Translations under genes and position numbers: made by a program
Notes under the pieces: generated by a model
What the model was told of the DNA's origin: nothing
What the model saw: only the letters and a program-made list of their open reading frames with translations
The model's database searches: none
Shown here: one piece after another, positions 1 through 6,120 of the stretch
Numbering within the stretch: the first letter of the stretch is position 1
Layout of the letters: each line of letters opens with the position of its first letter
Source: Acetofilamentum sp.
Lineage (GTDB): Bacteria; Bacteroidota; Bacteroidia; Bacteroidales; JAADGE01
Assembly (NCBI GenBank): GCA_020720705.1
Contig: DYOJ01000107.1
Span: 1-7,649, forward strand
DNA: 7,649 nucleotides
Reading direction: 5' to 3'

Positions 1-80
1 TTTATTTCAAACAATATTTATTTCAAACAATATTTATTTCAAACAATATTTATTTTAAACAATATTTATTTTAAACATAA
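1..80. repeat. Five tandem copies of a 16-bp AT-rich repeat
   Basis: The unit is TTTATTTCAAACAATA. Copies at 1-16, 17-32 and 33-48 are identical. The copy at 49-64 has one C-to-T change (TTTATTTTAAACAATA). The copy at 65-80 carries the same change and ends in ATAA instead of AATA. The array begins at the window edge, so more copies may lie to the left. It sits upstream of the first gene's promoter. Divergence only at the right-hand end is what is expected if copies are gained and lost in the interior or left part. No function is evident. Confidence 0.95.
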
Positions 81-136
81 TAGTAAGTCAAAAAAATACG
101 TTAATAAAATAATTTCATTAAATTATCAATTTTACT

Positions 137-166
137 TGTTTTTTAACAGATAATATTGTTATTTTG
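137..166 (+). promoter_or_regulatory. Bacteroidota-type promoter of the first DUF6089 gene
   Basis: A TTG at 137-139 is followed 20 bp later by TATTTTG at 160-166. This resembles the Bacteroidota consensus TTTG, 17-23 bp, TAnnTTTG, but the -7 box is one base shorter than ideal. Transcription would start near 172, leaving a leader of about 30 bases before the ATG at 201. That argues against the upstream in-frame TTG at 156 as a start, because it would lie inside the -7 region. The leader holds a direct repeat CAATCAG at 172-178 and 193-199 (21-bp period). Confidence 0.45.
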
Positions 167-200
167 CAGTTCAATCAGAAATTTTGAAAAGACAATCAGT

Positions 201-1154
201 ATGAGAAAAATTGTTTATTTGTTGTTGCTGTTGATTATACCGTTCATGGTGGACGGACAGCGCTGGAAAAGGGAACGTTGGGCAATATACGCCGGAACAG
301 GAACTAACCATTTTATGGGAGACCTTGGAGGCGGCTCAAAAGAAGCTGCTCACTTTCTTGGGGTAAGAGATATGGACTGGCGCTACACACGCCCGACCAT
401 GCAAGTAGGCATGCGATACAGAATGTTGCAGGATTTAACAATAAAACCTATGATTTCGTACGCCTATATAAAAGGTGACGATGCCGAATCGCAATACATT
501 CCGCGTCAAGCTCGTAATTTGCATTTCGGAAGTAATATTTGGGAGTTCGGTGCACAATTCGAATACAACTTTATCAAAGAAAAAGAATTGGCACGATATA
601 CATTCTCAAGTTTAAGAGGTGCAAAAAAAATTAACGCATTTGTTATTGTCGGAGGCGGAGGCTTGTATTTTAATCCGAAATCGGAAGAAGTAAGAGGCAG
701 CGGACAATGGGTTGCTTTACGCCCGTTACATACCGAAGGTCAAGGAGAGGAAGCCTATACAATCACTGAAAACGGAGAAGAAGTCACGATAACACCCGAC
801 AAAGAATACGGTAAAATCACAGGATTTGTAAGTTTAGGCTTAGGGATGAAATATCAGATAGACCGTCGTTGGGCTGTGGGTTTGGAAATTACGAACCGAT
901 ACACATTCAGCGATTATATTGATGATACTCATGACAGATATTTTTACAATCCGGGTAATCCGTTTGCTTGCAAGCAGTTAGAAATTATATATGACGAAAA
1001 TAATGCTCCTGTATCCGTAGGAGGTCCGACGCAAGCTTGGCAAAGCGGTCAGCCTTACAGAGGTCAACCCGAGTACAATGATGCTTACATTTTTACAGTA
1101 ATAACGGGATATTACAAATTGAAAAATACCATACGTAGTATGCCGAAGTTCTAA
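201..1154 (+). CDS. DUF6089-type outer-membrane beta-barrel protein, copy 1 (317 aa)
   Basis: The function is unknown; it is probably a secreted or outer-membrane beta-barrel protein. The ATG at 201 starts a clear signal peptide: MRK, a hydrophobic core at residues 4-16, and likely cleavage before Q20. Starting at the in-frame TTG at 156 would put 15 polar residues in front of it. The mature part begins with a glycine-rich strand containing GTGTNHFMGDLGG (residues 32-44), then alternating aromatic and polar beta-strand patterns, and ends in phenylalanine as barrels often do. It aligns by eye with the next gene along its length: G-x-x-x-x-x-GD near the N-terminus, RP...G..YR, WE....FE.NF, and a C-terminal ND(A/W)Y strand. 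It is about 90 residues longer because of insertions, including one around residues 255-295. DUF6089 proteins commonly sit just upstream of the isoprenyl transferase gene in Bacteroidota, as here. The family call rests on that context and the motifs. Confidence 0.85.
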   Translation: MRKIVYLLLLLIIPFMVDGQRWKRERWAIYAGTGTNHFMGDLGGGSKEAAHFLGVRDMDWRYTRPTMQVGMRYRMLQDLTIKPMISYAYIKGDDAESQYIPRQARNLHFGSNIWEFGAQFEYNFIKEKELARYTFSSLRGAKKINAFVIVGGGGLYFNPKSEEVRGSGQWVALRPLHTEGQGEEAYTITENGEEVTITPDKEYGKITGFVSLGLGMKYQIDRRWAVGLEITNRYTFSDYIDDTHDRYFYNPGNPFACKQLEIIYDENNAPVSVGGPTQAWQSGQPYRGQPEYNDAYIFTVITGYYKLKNTIRSMPKF

Positions 1155-1180
1155 AAATTCAGATACTTTTTTTGAGTTCG

Positions 1181-1238
1181 AGACCGTTTGTACATAACAG
1201 AGAATCTGTGAACGTGCAAACGGTTTTGCATATTTTTT
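1181..1238 (+). terminator. Strong hairpin with broken T-tract between the DUF6089 paralogs (terminator or attenuator)
   Basis: The arms ACCGTTTGTAC (1183-1193) and GTGCAAACGGT (1214-1224) pair over 11 positions with a single G-U wobble. They extend outward with A-U and G-U pairs. Inside the loop a second small stem, ACAGA (1197-1201) with TCTGT (1205-1209), closes a GAA triloop. The 3' arm is followed by TTTT, then GCATA, then T6 (1233-1238). It lies 28 bases after the first gene's stop and 26 bases before the next start. The shape fits an intrinsic terminator. Since no good promoter is visible for the next gene, partial read-through (attenuation) is plausible. Confidence 0.65.
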
Positions 1239-1250
1239 ATCGTAAAATTT

Positions 1251-1925
1251 ATGAGGTATTCGTTTTTTGTATTGACGATTTTTTTGTCCGCAAACATATC
1301 GGCTCAAGTGCTAAAACACGAAGTCGGAATAGCCGGCGGCGGCAGTTATTATCTTGGCGACATCAATCATTTAACTCCGTTCTACAAAGTTCGACCGGTC
1401 ATAGGATTACTTTACCGATACACGCAACACGACAATGTAGCCATAAAAGCGCAAGTTTCTCGACTTCAAATAGAAGCCTACGATTCTGACTTTTCAAATA
1501 CCTACCAGCAATTGCGAAACGCATCCTTCAACACGGGACTTTGGGAAGTTGCCGGCATGTTTGAATTTAATTTTAAGCCGTACAATCCTCCCGAACGATT
1601 AAATTTTGCACCCTACATTACGTTTGGCACAGCGTTGGTTTATGCCGAAAATTTAGAAGACTTGGACTATTTTTTAACCTTCCCGTTCGGTGGCGGTTTT
1701 AAAGCAGCACTTTCTAAACGACTGACATTTAACATGGAATGGGTTTTCAGAAATGCTATGAACGATAAGTTAGACAATATCATTCCGGCAGAAGCAGAAT
1801 TTCCTCAAAAACAAACCTCAGCGATTTACACAAACGATTGGTACTCGTCAGCTCAACTCTCATTTACGTATAACTTTTCCGGAACAAAAAAATGGTGTCC
1901 GGCATATCCAAAATCTGTCCGTTAA
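1251..1925 (+). CDS. DUF6089-type outer-membrane beta-barrel protein, copy 2 (224 aa)
   Basis: This is the second of two tandem paralogs and is close in size to typical DUF6089 proteins. A signal peptide occupies residues 1-18 with probable cleavage A18-Q19 (SANISA-Q). The mature chain opens with GIAGGGSYYLGDINH (residues 26-40), the G...YxGDL-like motif shared with copy 1. It continues with RPVIGLLYRY and GLWEVAGMFEFNF, and ends with a TNDWY strand followed by a short tail containing WCPAYP, which I associate with this family. These features point to an envelope-located beta-barrel of unknown role. It ends three bases before uppS, so the two are almost certainly co-transcribed; this linkage is common in Bacteroidota and suggests an envelope biogenesis role. 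No promoter is recognisable in the 96-bp gap upstream, which is mostly occupied by a hairpin. Confidence 0.88.
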   Translation: MRYSFFVLTIFLSANISAQVLKHEVGIAGGGSYYLGDINHLTPFYKVRPVIGLLYRYTQHDNVAIKAQVSRLQIEAYDSDFSNTYQQLRNASFNTGLWEVAGMFEFNFKPYNPPERLNFAPYITFGTALVYAENLEDLDYFLTFPFGGGFKAALSKRLTFNMEWVFRNAMNDKLDNIIPAEAEFPQKQTSAIYTNDWYSSAQLSFTYNFSGTKKWCPAYPKSVR

Positions 1926-1928
1926 AAA

Positions 1929-2675
1929 ATGAATGACGCCCCAAAACTAAATCAAGAAAATATCCCGATTCATGTTGCCGTAATCATGGACGGCAACGGT
2001 CGTTGGGCAAAAAAACGCGGTAACCAGCGTATCTTCGGACATAAAAACGGCGTAAAAGCCGTGAAAGAAACCGTAGAAGTTGCCGGAGAAATCGGGATAA
2101 AATATTTAACACTTTATGCGTTTTCAACCGAAAATTGGAATCGCCCCAAGCCCGAAGTTGATGCGCTGATGTCTCTGTTAGTCAATAGTATCGAAAACGA
2201 AACTGACAATTTAATAAAAAACAACGTTAAACTGATAACAATCGGAGACCGCACCCAATTACCTGAACAAGTCAATCAAAAACTCACTCAAATCATCCAA
2301 AAAACAGAACACAGTACCGGACTGACACTTGTTTTGGCACTAAACTACAGTTCACGCCAAGAATTAACTAAAAGCATACAACATATTGTAAATCAGGTTT
2401 TAACAGGGGGAATTTCCGCACAAGAGATTTCAGAAGAAACAGTCTCCAAATTTCTTTATACAGCACAAATACCTGACCCCGATTTACTTATCAGAACAAG
2501 CGGAGAATACCGACTCAGTAATTTTTTATTATGGCAATCGGCATACAGTGAATTGTATTTCACGCCTGTCCTCTGGCCCGATTTTCGCAAACAAGATTTT
2601 ATTGACGCAATTATTGATTACCAACATCGCGAACGGCGTTTTGGAAAAACAGGCGAACAGTTACTCAAAAAGTAA
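1929..2675 (+). CDS. uppS: Isoprenyl transferase (di-trans,poly-cis-undecaprenyl-diphosphate synthase), 248 aa
   Basis: A cis-prenyltransferase that condenses isopentenyl diphosphate units onto farnesyl diphosphate to give undecaprenyl diphosphate, the lipid carrier for peptidoglycan and surface glycans. It acts in the cytoplasm at the membrane face. All family signatures are present: HVAVIMDGNGRWAKKRG with catalytic Asp at D21, GH at 37-38, FSTENW-x-RP (65-73), and the C-terminal block DPDLLIRTSGEYRLSNFLLW with R189 and R195, followed by E208 in SELYF and WPDF (216-219). The R189/R195/E208 spacing matches the E. coli enzyme's diphosphate-binding arginines and glutamate. Length is normal. Only AAA separates it from the upstream stop, and the next gene is pyrH rather than the bamA often found after uppS in this phylum. 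A weak AT-only stem (AAAAAG 2667-2672 with CTTTTT 2678-2683) brackets the stop codon. Confidence 0.97.
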   Translation: MNDAPKLNQENIPIHVAVIMDGNGRWAKKRGNQRIFGHKNGVKAVKETVEVAGEIGIKYLTLYAFSTENWNRPKPEVDALMSLLVNSIENETDNLIKNNVKLITIGDRTQLPEQVNQKLTQIIQKTEHSTGLTLVLALNYSSRQELTKSIQHIVNQVLTGGISAQEISEETVSKFLYTAQIPDPDLLIRTSGEYRLSNFLLWQSAYSELYFTPVLWPDFRKQDFIDAIIDYQHRERRFGKTGEQLLKK

Positions 2676-2682
2676 GGCTTTT

Positions 2683-2711
2683 TTTAGATTTCTGCTTTTT
2701 TTTTATCTTTA
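2683..2711 (+). promoter_or_regulatory. Possible promoter of pyrH
   Basis: TATCTTTA at 2704-2711 matches the Bacteroidota -7 element TAnnTTTG at all but the last base, 19 bases before the pyrH ATG. The -33 side is poor: only TTTA at 2683-2686, 17 bp upstream. If used, transcription would start around 2717 with a leader of roughly 14 bases that lacks the 5' arm of the hairpin described separately. Confidence 0.35.
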
Positions 2712-2732
2712 CAAAAAAATTCAAGCAGAAAT
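2688..2732 (+). promoter_or_regulatory. Long inverted repeat enclosing the pyrH leader and start codon
   Basis: ATTTCTGCTT (2688-2697) and AAGCAGAAAT (2723-2732) are exact reverse complements, 10 of 10. The last two bases of the right arm are the A and T of the pyrH start codon. After a three-base bulge (2720-2722), T7 (2698-2704) can pair with A7 (2713-2719), leaving an 8-base loop ATCTTTAC. In a read-through transcript from uppS the fold would hide the initiation region. It could also act as a protein-binding palindrome over a promoter. There is no T-tract after the right arm, so it is not a normal terminator. Confidence 0.6.
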
Positions 2733-3444
2733 GAGCATAAAATACAAACGAATACTTCTCAAATTAAGCGGAGAATCTCTTTCCGGAGATGCCGATTTCG
2801 GGTTAAGCACTAAAAAGTTACACGAATATGTTACTCAGGTTCAAACTATTGTCAAGCAAGGAGTTGAGGTATCTGTTGTAATAGGCGGCGGGAATATTTT
2901 TCGGGGAATGTCCGGTGAAACACTGGGCTACGACCGTGTAAAAGGCGATTACATGGGCATGTTTGCGACCATTATCAACGGTTTAGCCTTGGCTTCGGCA
3001 TTTGAAACTGTCGGACAGAAAGCCCAAGTATTTACGGCGTTCGATACCGAGCCGGCTGCTGTTCGTTACAGTCGAGACCGTGCTGTTGCAGAAATGAAAT
3101 CGGGAAGTGTGGCAATATTAACCGGCGGAACAGGTAACCCCTTTTTTTCTACCGATACCGGCGCAGCTTTGCGAGCAGCGGAGATTCAGGCTGATATTTT
3201 ACTAAAAGGAACTCGCGTGGACGGAATCTATACCGCAGACCCGGAAAAAGACCCGAAAGCAGTTAAATATTCAGAAATATCTTTTGACGAAGTGATAGAT
3301 AAAAACCTTAAAATCATGGACTTAACGGCATTTGCTTTGTGCAAACAAAATACAATGCCGATATATGTTTTTGATATGGATACTGTCGGGAATTTAGAAA
3401 AGGTCGTTTGCGGAGAGCATATCGGCACTTATGTCGGAAATTAA
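2731..3444 (+). CDS. pyrH: Uridylate kinase (UMP kinase), 237 aa
   Basis: Phosphorylates UMP to UDP with ATP, a step of de novo pyrimidine nucleotide synthesis; cytoplasmic, normally a homohexamer. It belongs to the amino-acid kinase fold. Visible motifs are YKRILLKLSGES (5-16), GGGNIFRG (52-59), the YMGM segment after D73, the TGGTGNPFFSTDT loop (131-143), LLKGT-x-VDGIYTADP (157-171) and LKIMDLTAFALC (193-204), ending GTYVG. The ATG at 2731 is chosen because it gives the expected length (E. coli 241 aa) and begins directly at the first conserved strand. The open frame continues upstream to 2548, but those residues overlap uppS and are not family-like. It follows uppS by 55 bp, and its last 51 bases overlap the 3' end of the convergent tcdA gene. 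A GC-rich palindrome (3447-3457) follows its stop. Confidence 0.97.
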   Translation: MSIKYKRILLKLSGESLSGDADFGLSTKKLHEYVTQVQTIVKQGVEVSVVIGGGNIFRGMSGETLGYDRVKGDYMGMFATIINGLALASAFETVGQKAQVFTAFDTEPAAVRYSRDRAVAEMKSGSVAILTGGTGNPFFSTDTGAALRAAEIQADILLKGTRVDGIYTADPEKDPKAVKYSEISFDEVIDKNLKIMDLTAFALCKQNTMPIYVFDMDTVGNLEKVVCGEHIGTYVGN

Positions 3445-4155
3445 GTCGCGCAGCGCGGCAGAAGCCATATACAAACCAAATATTGCCGGCATATATGAAA
3501 TCGTCCCGATGTTGGTATTTTTATTTTGACTTTGTTCATAAATCAGCTCCCCACTGATAGGTTCAGGCGAAAATACGGCTTTAAAACCTGTGCGAATCCC
3601 TATTTTATGAAGGCGTTTGCGCAACATTCGCGCCAAGCCGTCATTATAGGTTTTTGAAATATCGGATAGTTTAACCAGAGCCGGGTCGAGCCTTCCGCCC
3701 GCTCCCATCGAACTGACCATCGGAATATTTCGCTTCATAACTTCTTGAATGAAAAACGTTTTGGGAGCCAAGGTATCAATGCAATCTAAAACATAATCGA
3801 ACTGTGAGGCATCCAACAATTTTGCAGTTAGCTCATCTTTGATAAATTCGGTTACCAAATTTAGTTTAATTTCCGGATTAATATCTTTGAGACGCTGCGC
3901 CAGAACATCGGTTTTGGGTTTTCCTATGGTAGAACCGAGCGCGATAATTTGACGATTTATATTCGATTCATTTACAACATCGGCATCCGCAAGTGTAAGC
4001 TCGCCTATACCGGCACGGCAGAGTTGTTCGGCGGCATACCCGCCTACTCCGCCGAGACCCATTATCAAAACATGAGAATTTCTGAGTTTGTCTAATTTTT
4101 CAGTTCCCAATAGTAATGCCGTTCTGCTTTGACGAATGTCAAGATTGTAGCTCAT
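3394..4155 (-). CDS. tcdA: tRNA threonylcarbamoyladenosine dehydratase (TcdA/CsdL), ThiF/E1-like, 253 aa
   Basis: An ATP-dependent enzyme that cyclises t6A at position 37 of ANN-decoding tRNAs to ct6A. It is an E1-like ThiF-fold protein. The nucleotide-binding loop is GLGGVGG (33-39), followed by the acidic DAD-x-V-x-x-SNINRQ block (57-69), GKPK (78-81), DCIDT (124-128), and GAGGRLDP (151-158) leading to DISKT, a combination typical of TcdA rather than MoeB or ThiF. There is no C-terminal rhodanese domain and no zinc-binding CxxC pair. Length is near the E. coli protein (about 268 aa). I start at the ATG at 4155; an in-frame TTG just before it is also possible. The start lies 17 bp inside the end of the MutS-like gene, implying coupled translation. 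The 3' end overlaps pyrH by 51 bp on the opposite strand. Confidence 0.93.
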   Translation of the reverse strand: MSYNLDIRQSRTALLLGTEKLDKLRNSHVLIMGLGGVGGYAAEQLCRAGIGELTLADADVVNESNINRQIIALGSTIGKPKTDVLAQRLKDINPEIKLNLVTEFIKDELTAKLLDASQFDYVLDCIDTLAPKTFFIQEVMKRNIPMVSSMGAGGRLDPALVKLSDISKTYNDGLARMLRKRLHKIGIRTGFKAVFSPEPISGELIYEQSQNKNTNIGTISYMPAIFGLYMASAALRDLISDISADMLSANDLF

Positions 4156-5962
4156 CAATGATTCCGTATTTTTGCATTAAAAAAGTTGCGTTCAAATGTC
4201 GGCTGACACCATCTTTCATTTTATAGTCAAAGAACAGTTCTCCATCAGTTATCTCAGACTCAAAACGCCTGTTGAAAATATTTTCCGGATACGTTTGAGA
4301 CAGCTCGCCAAGTTGCACGTCGTGTGTGGCAACTAATCCTACGGCATTATATTTCAACAACTTAAGTATCAGTCCGCGCGACCCTTCGTGTTTGTCTTTT
4401 GAATTTGTTCCTCGCAACATCTCATCTATAATAACAAATAATTTTTCACCTTGATTTAAGGTTTCGATAATTTTTCGTATCCGCATCAGCTCGGCAAAAA
4501 AATATGAGGCATTCTCCGACAAGGAATCCCGACTACGAATACTTGTGTATAAATTTATCGGACTATAGCTCATTTTTTCGGCACAAACCACACTGCCCGC
4601 CGAAGCCAAAATGATATTTACGCCAACAGTTCTCAAAAAAGTGCTTTTGCCTGCCATATTGGCACCGGTGATAATCCCTATCTTTTGCAAACCGGTGATA
4701 GTAAAATCATTATCAACACGTTTCGAGCGATGAATTAAAAAATGTCCGCCTTGTTTTATTTCAAATTTAAAATTTGCATCGTCAATGACAGGATAAGAAA
4801 ACTCCGGATTATTATACGCAAACCCGGAAAAACTATTTAATGAATCCACTGTGTAAACAGCATCCAAAAACAAGTCGAAGGTGTGTGCATGTGCTTTTCT
4901 AAAACTGTCTAATTGTCTGATAACGTGAATATCCCACAAAAAAAGTGAGTTCAGCATAAAACCGACTAAAAAATTAAGACGATAATCTAAGCGTTTGAGT
5001 AATTTTTCAAGTCTTTCGGGGGGAGTTGTTCCGGGAACTCCGTGTCCCGAAATGTTTTCTTGCAAAGATTTCAACAGCGGAGTTTTAAATTTATTTTTGG
5101 AAATAAGCTCCGAGAGTAATCGAACAACCTGAACCGAACTTGTAAAGCGGCTCAACTTACTGTGTTCGAGGTTAATAGATTTTAATTTCGTTCCGACAAA
5201 CGTTAAATTGAGCATCCCGAATAGTACAGCATAAATATAAGGCAAGCCGCCAAAAACAGCTAATCCGGTAAGAAAAACTGTAATTGTCGGAGCTAAGTAG
5301 CTGATAACTAACCATATTTTAGTTTTTTTTAAGACAGGCGCTTCGGAAAACCATTCTGCAAACGAAACGCCGAGGTCGTCATGAGTATGCAAATATTGAG
5401 TCGAAAAATAATTATCGGGAGCATAAGCAGTGCCGAGAACAGCAAATCGTTCACGAAACTCAGTGTCTTGACAAAGTTCTCTGACAGCCTCTTGACGCTG
5501 AAGGATTTCCGCTTTTCTTCTATAGGTTTGCATCAAAGACTGTGCAAATTTCAATTTCCCACCGCAAGTAATTGTTCGATTAAGATATTGAAATACAGAA
5601 GTTTTACCAAACAAATCCATATCATCGGAGAAAGGATGTTCAGGATTTACAAATTCGTCTCCGGAGTGGAAATATGAAAAATCATGGGTTTCAATCAATC
5701 GAAGTTCATGCTCGTTAATTCGAAGGGCTGCCTCAATTTCCGAAAGTTTTGTGCGTAAGGTATTATTATATTTTAACAGCACCAAAAACAACACAAACAT
5801 CAATGCGGAAACCCCTATAAATAAGCCGGTTTGCGAATAAAACAATAGTCCGAGCGACACAAGAAATGTTATCCCTCTGGCAAAACCCACCTTTTGAATG
5901 AGCCTTTTGTGCGTTTTTTTTTTCAGGTTGTAAGTTATGATATTATCTTTATAAAGTTTCAT
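4139..5962 (-). CDS. Membrane-anchored MutS-like ATPase (MutS domain V protein), 607 aa
   Basis: The C-terminal third is a MutS-type ABC ATPase: Walker A GANMAGKST (433-441), signature region DSLSENASYFFAEL (479-492), Walker B FVIIDE (509-514) followed by MLRGTNSKDK (515-524), and the ATHD histidine switch (545-548). Upstream is a MutS core/lever-like region including HPFSDDMDLFG (109-119). There is no N-terminal mismatch-binding domain and no Smr domain, so it is neither classical MutS nor MutS2. Four hydrophobic helices are visible, about 28-44, 46-64, 215-238 and 240-257. With a basic N-terminus this puts the ATPase in the cytoplasm. Membrane MutS-like proteins of about 600 aa are common in Bacteroidota and their role is unknown, so mismatch repair should not be assumed. 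The usual HP before the ATPase is HF here (407-408). The ATG at 5962 is fixed by an in-frame stop two codons upstream. It overlaps tcdA by 17 bp. Confidence 0.92.
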   Translation of the reverse strand: MKLYKDNIITYNLKKKTHKRLIQKVGFARGITFLVSLGLLFYSQTGLFIGVSALMFVLFLVLLKYNNTLRTKLSEIEAALRINEHELRLIETHDFSYFHSGDEFVNPEHPFSDDMDLFGKTSVFQYLNRTITCGGKLKFAQSLMQTYRRKAEILQRQEAVRELCQDTEFRERFAVLGTAYAPDNYFSTQYLHTHDDLGVSFAEWFSEAPVLKKTKIWLVISYLAPTITVFLTGLAVFGGLPYIYAVLFGMLNLTFVGTKLKSINLEHSKLSRFTSSVQVVRLLSELISKNKFKTPLLKSLQENISGHGVPGTTPPERLEKLLKRLDYRLNFLVGFMLNSLFLWDIHVIRQLDSFRKAHAHTFDLFLDAVYTVDSLNSFSGFAYNNPEFSYPVIDDANFKFEIKQGGHFLIHRSKRVDNDFTITGLQKIGIITGANMAGKSTFLRTVGVNIILASAGSVVCAEKMSYSPINLYTSIRSRDSLSENASYFFAELMRIRKIIETLNQGEKLFVIIDEMLRGTNSKDKHEGSRGLILKLLKYNAVGLVATHDVQLGELSQTYPENIFNRRFESEITDGELFFDYKMKDGVSRHLNATFLMQKYGIIDELQS

Positions 5963-6087
5963 TCGCCGTTATTTCGGGTTTTAATATATTGATTGGTGTT
6001 GAAAGGGTTATACAGATTACGGATTAAGGTTTCGAGTCGAATCTCTAATAAATATTTGAAAATTAGGTGTTTAATGCTGATAGTCAT
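5959..6087 (-). CDS. Possible small ORF (42 aa) overlapping the MutS-like gene start
   Basis: An ATG at 6087-6085 opens a 42-codon frame whose TGA overlaps the ATG of the MutS-like gene by four bases (ATGA), the classic arrangement for coupled translation. The product starts MTISIKHLIFKYLLEIRLET, could form an amphipathic basic helix over roughly residues 3-27, and has a polar Asn-rich tail ending RNNGE. It has no cysteines and no signal peptide, and I recognise no family. The frame is also open from the stop of the PrsW-family gene onward (53 codons), so it could be an old C-terminal extension of that protein or chance. In AT-rich DNA an open frame this long is only mildly unusual. Treat as a candidate. 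Confidence 0.25.
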   Translation of the reverse strand: MTISIKHLIFKYLLEIRLETLIRNLYNPFNTNQYIKTRNNGE

Positions 6088-6120
6088 CTTAATATGTTCC
6101 CGAGAAAAGTATATCGAAGA

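Noticed and set aside
1..80. CRISPR array
   Set aside because: The 16-bp units are directly adjacent with no spacers, so it is a simple tandem repeat.
156..200. TTG start 15 codons upstream of the first barrel gene
   Set aside because: It lies within the likely -7 promoter box and would place polar residues before the signal peptide.
978..1307. 109-codon minus-strand open frame over the end of the first barrel gene
   Set aside because: It is antisense to a well-supported gene and spans the intergenic hairpin; composition is not family-like.
1172..1489. 105-codon plus-strand frame covering the hairpin and the start of copy 2
   Set aside because: Out-of-frame shadow of the second barrel gene, which has a clear signal peptide and homology to copy 1.
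2548..2730. Upstream extension of pyrH in the same frame
   Set aside because: The extra 61 residues overlap uppS, and UMP kinases start at the first conserved strand reached from the ATG at 2731.
3228..3428. 66-codon minus-strand frame inside pyrH
   Set aside because: Antisense shadow of conserved pyrH codons with no recognisable features.
5381..5677. 98-codon plus-strand frame inside the MutS-like gene
   Set aside because: Antisense shadow; no start context or promoter of its own.
6031..6041. Perfect short palindrome TTCGAGTCGAA upstream of the MutS-like gene
   Set aside because: Eleven bases with a one-base centre lies within the range expected by chance, and it falls inside the possible small ORF.
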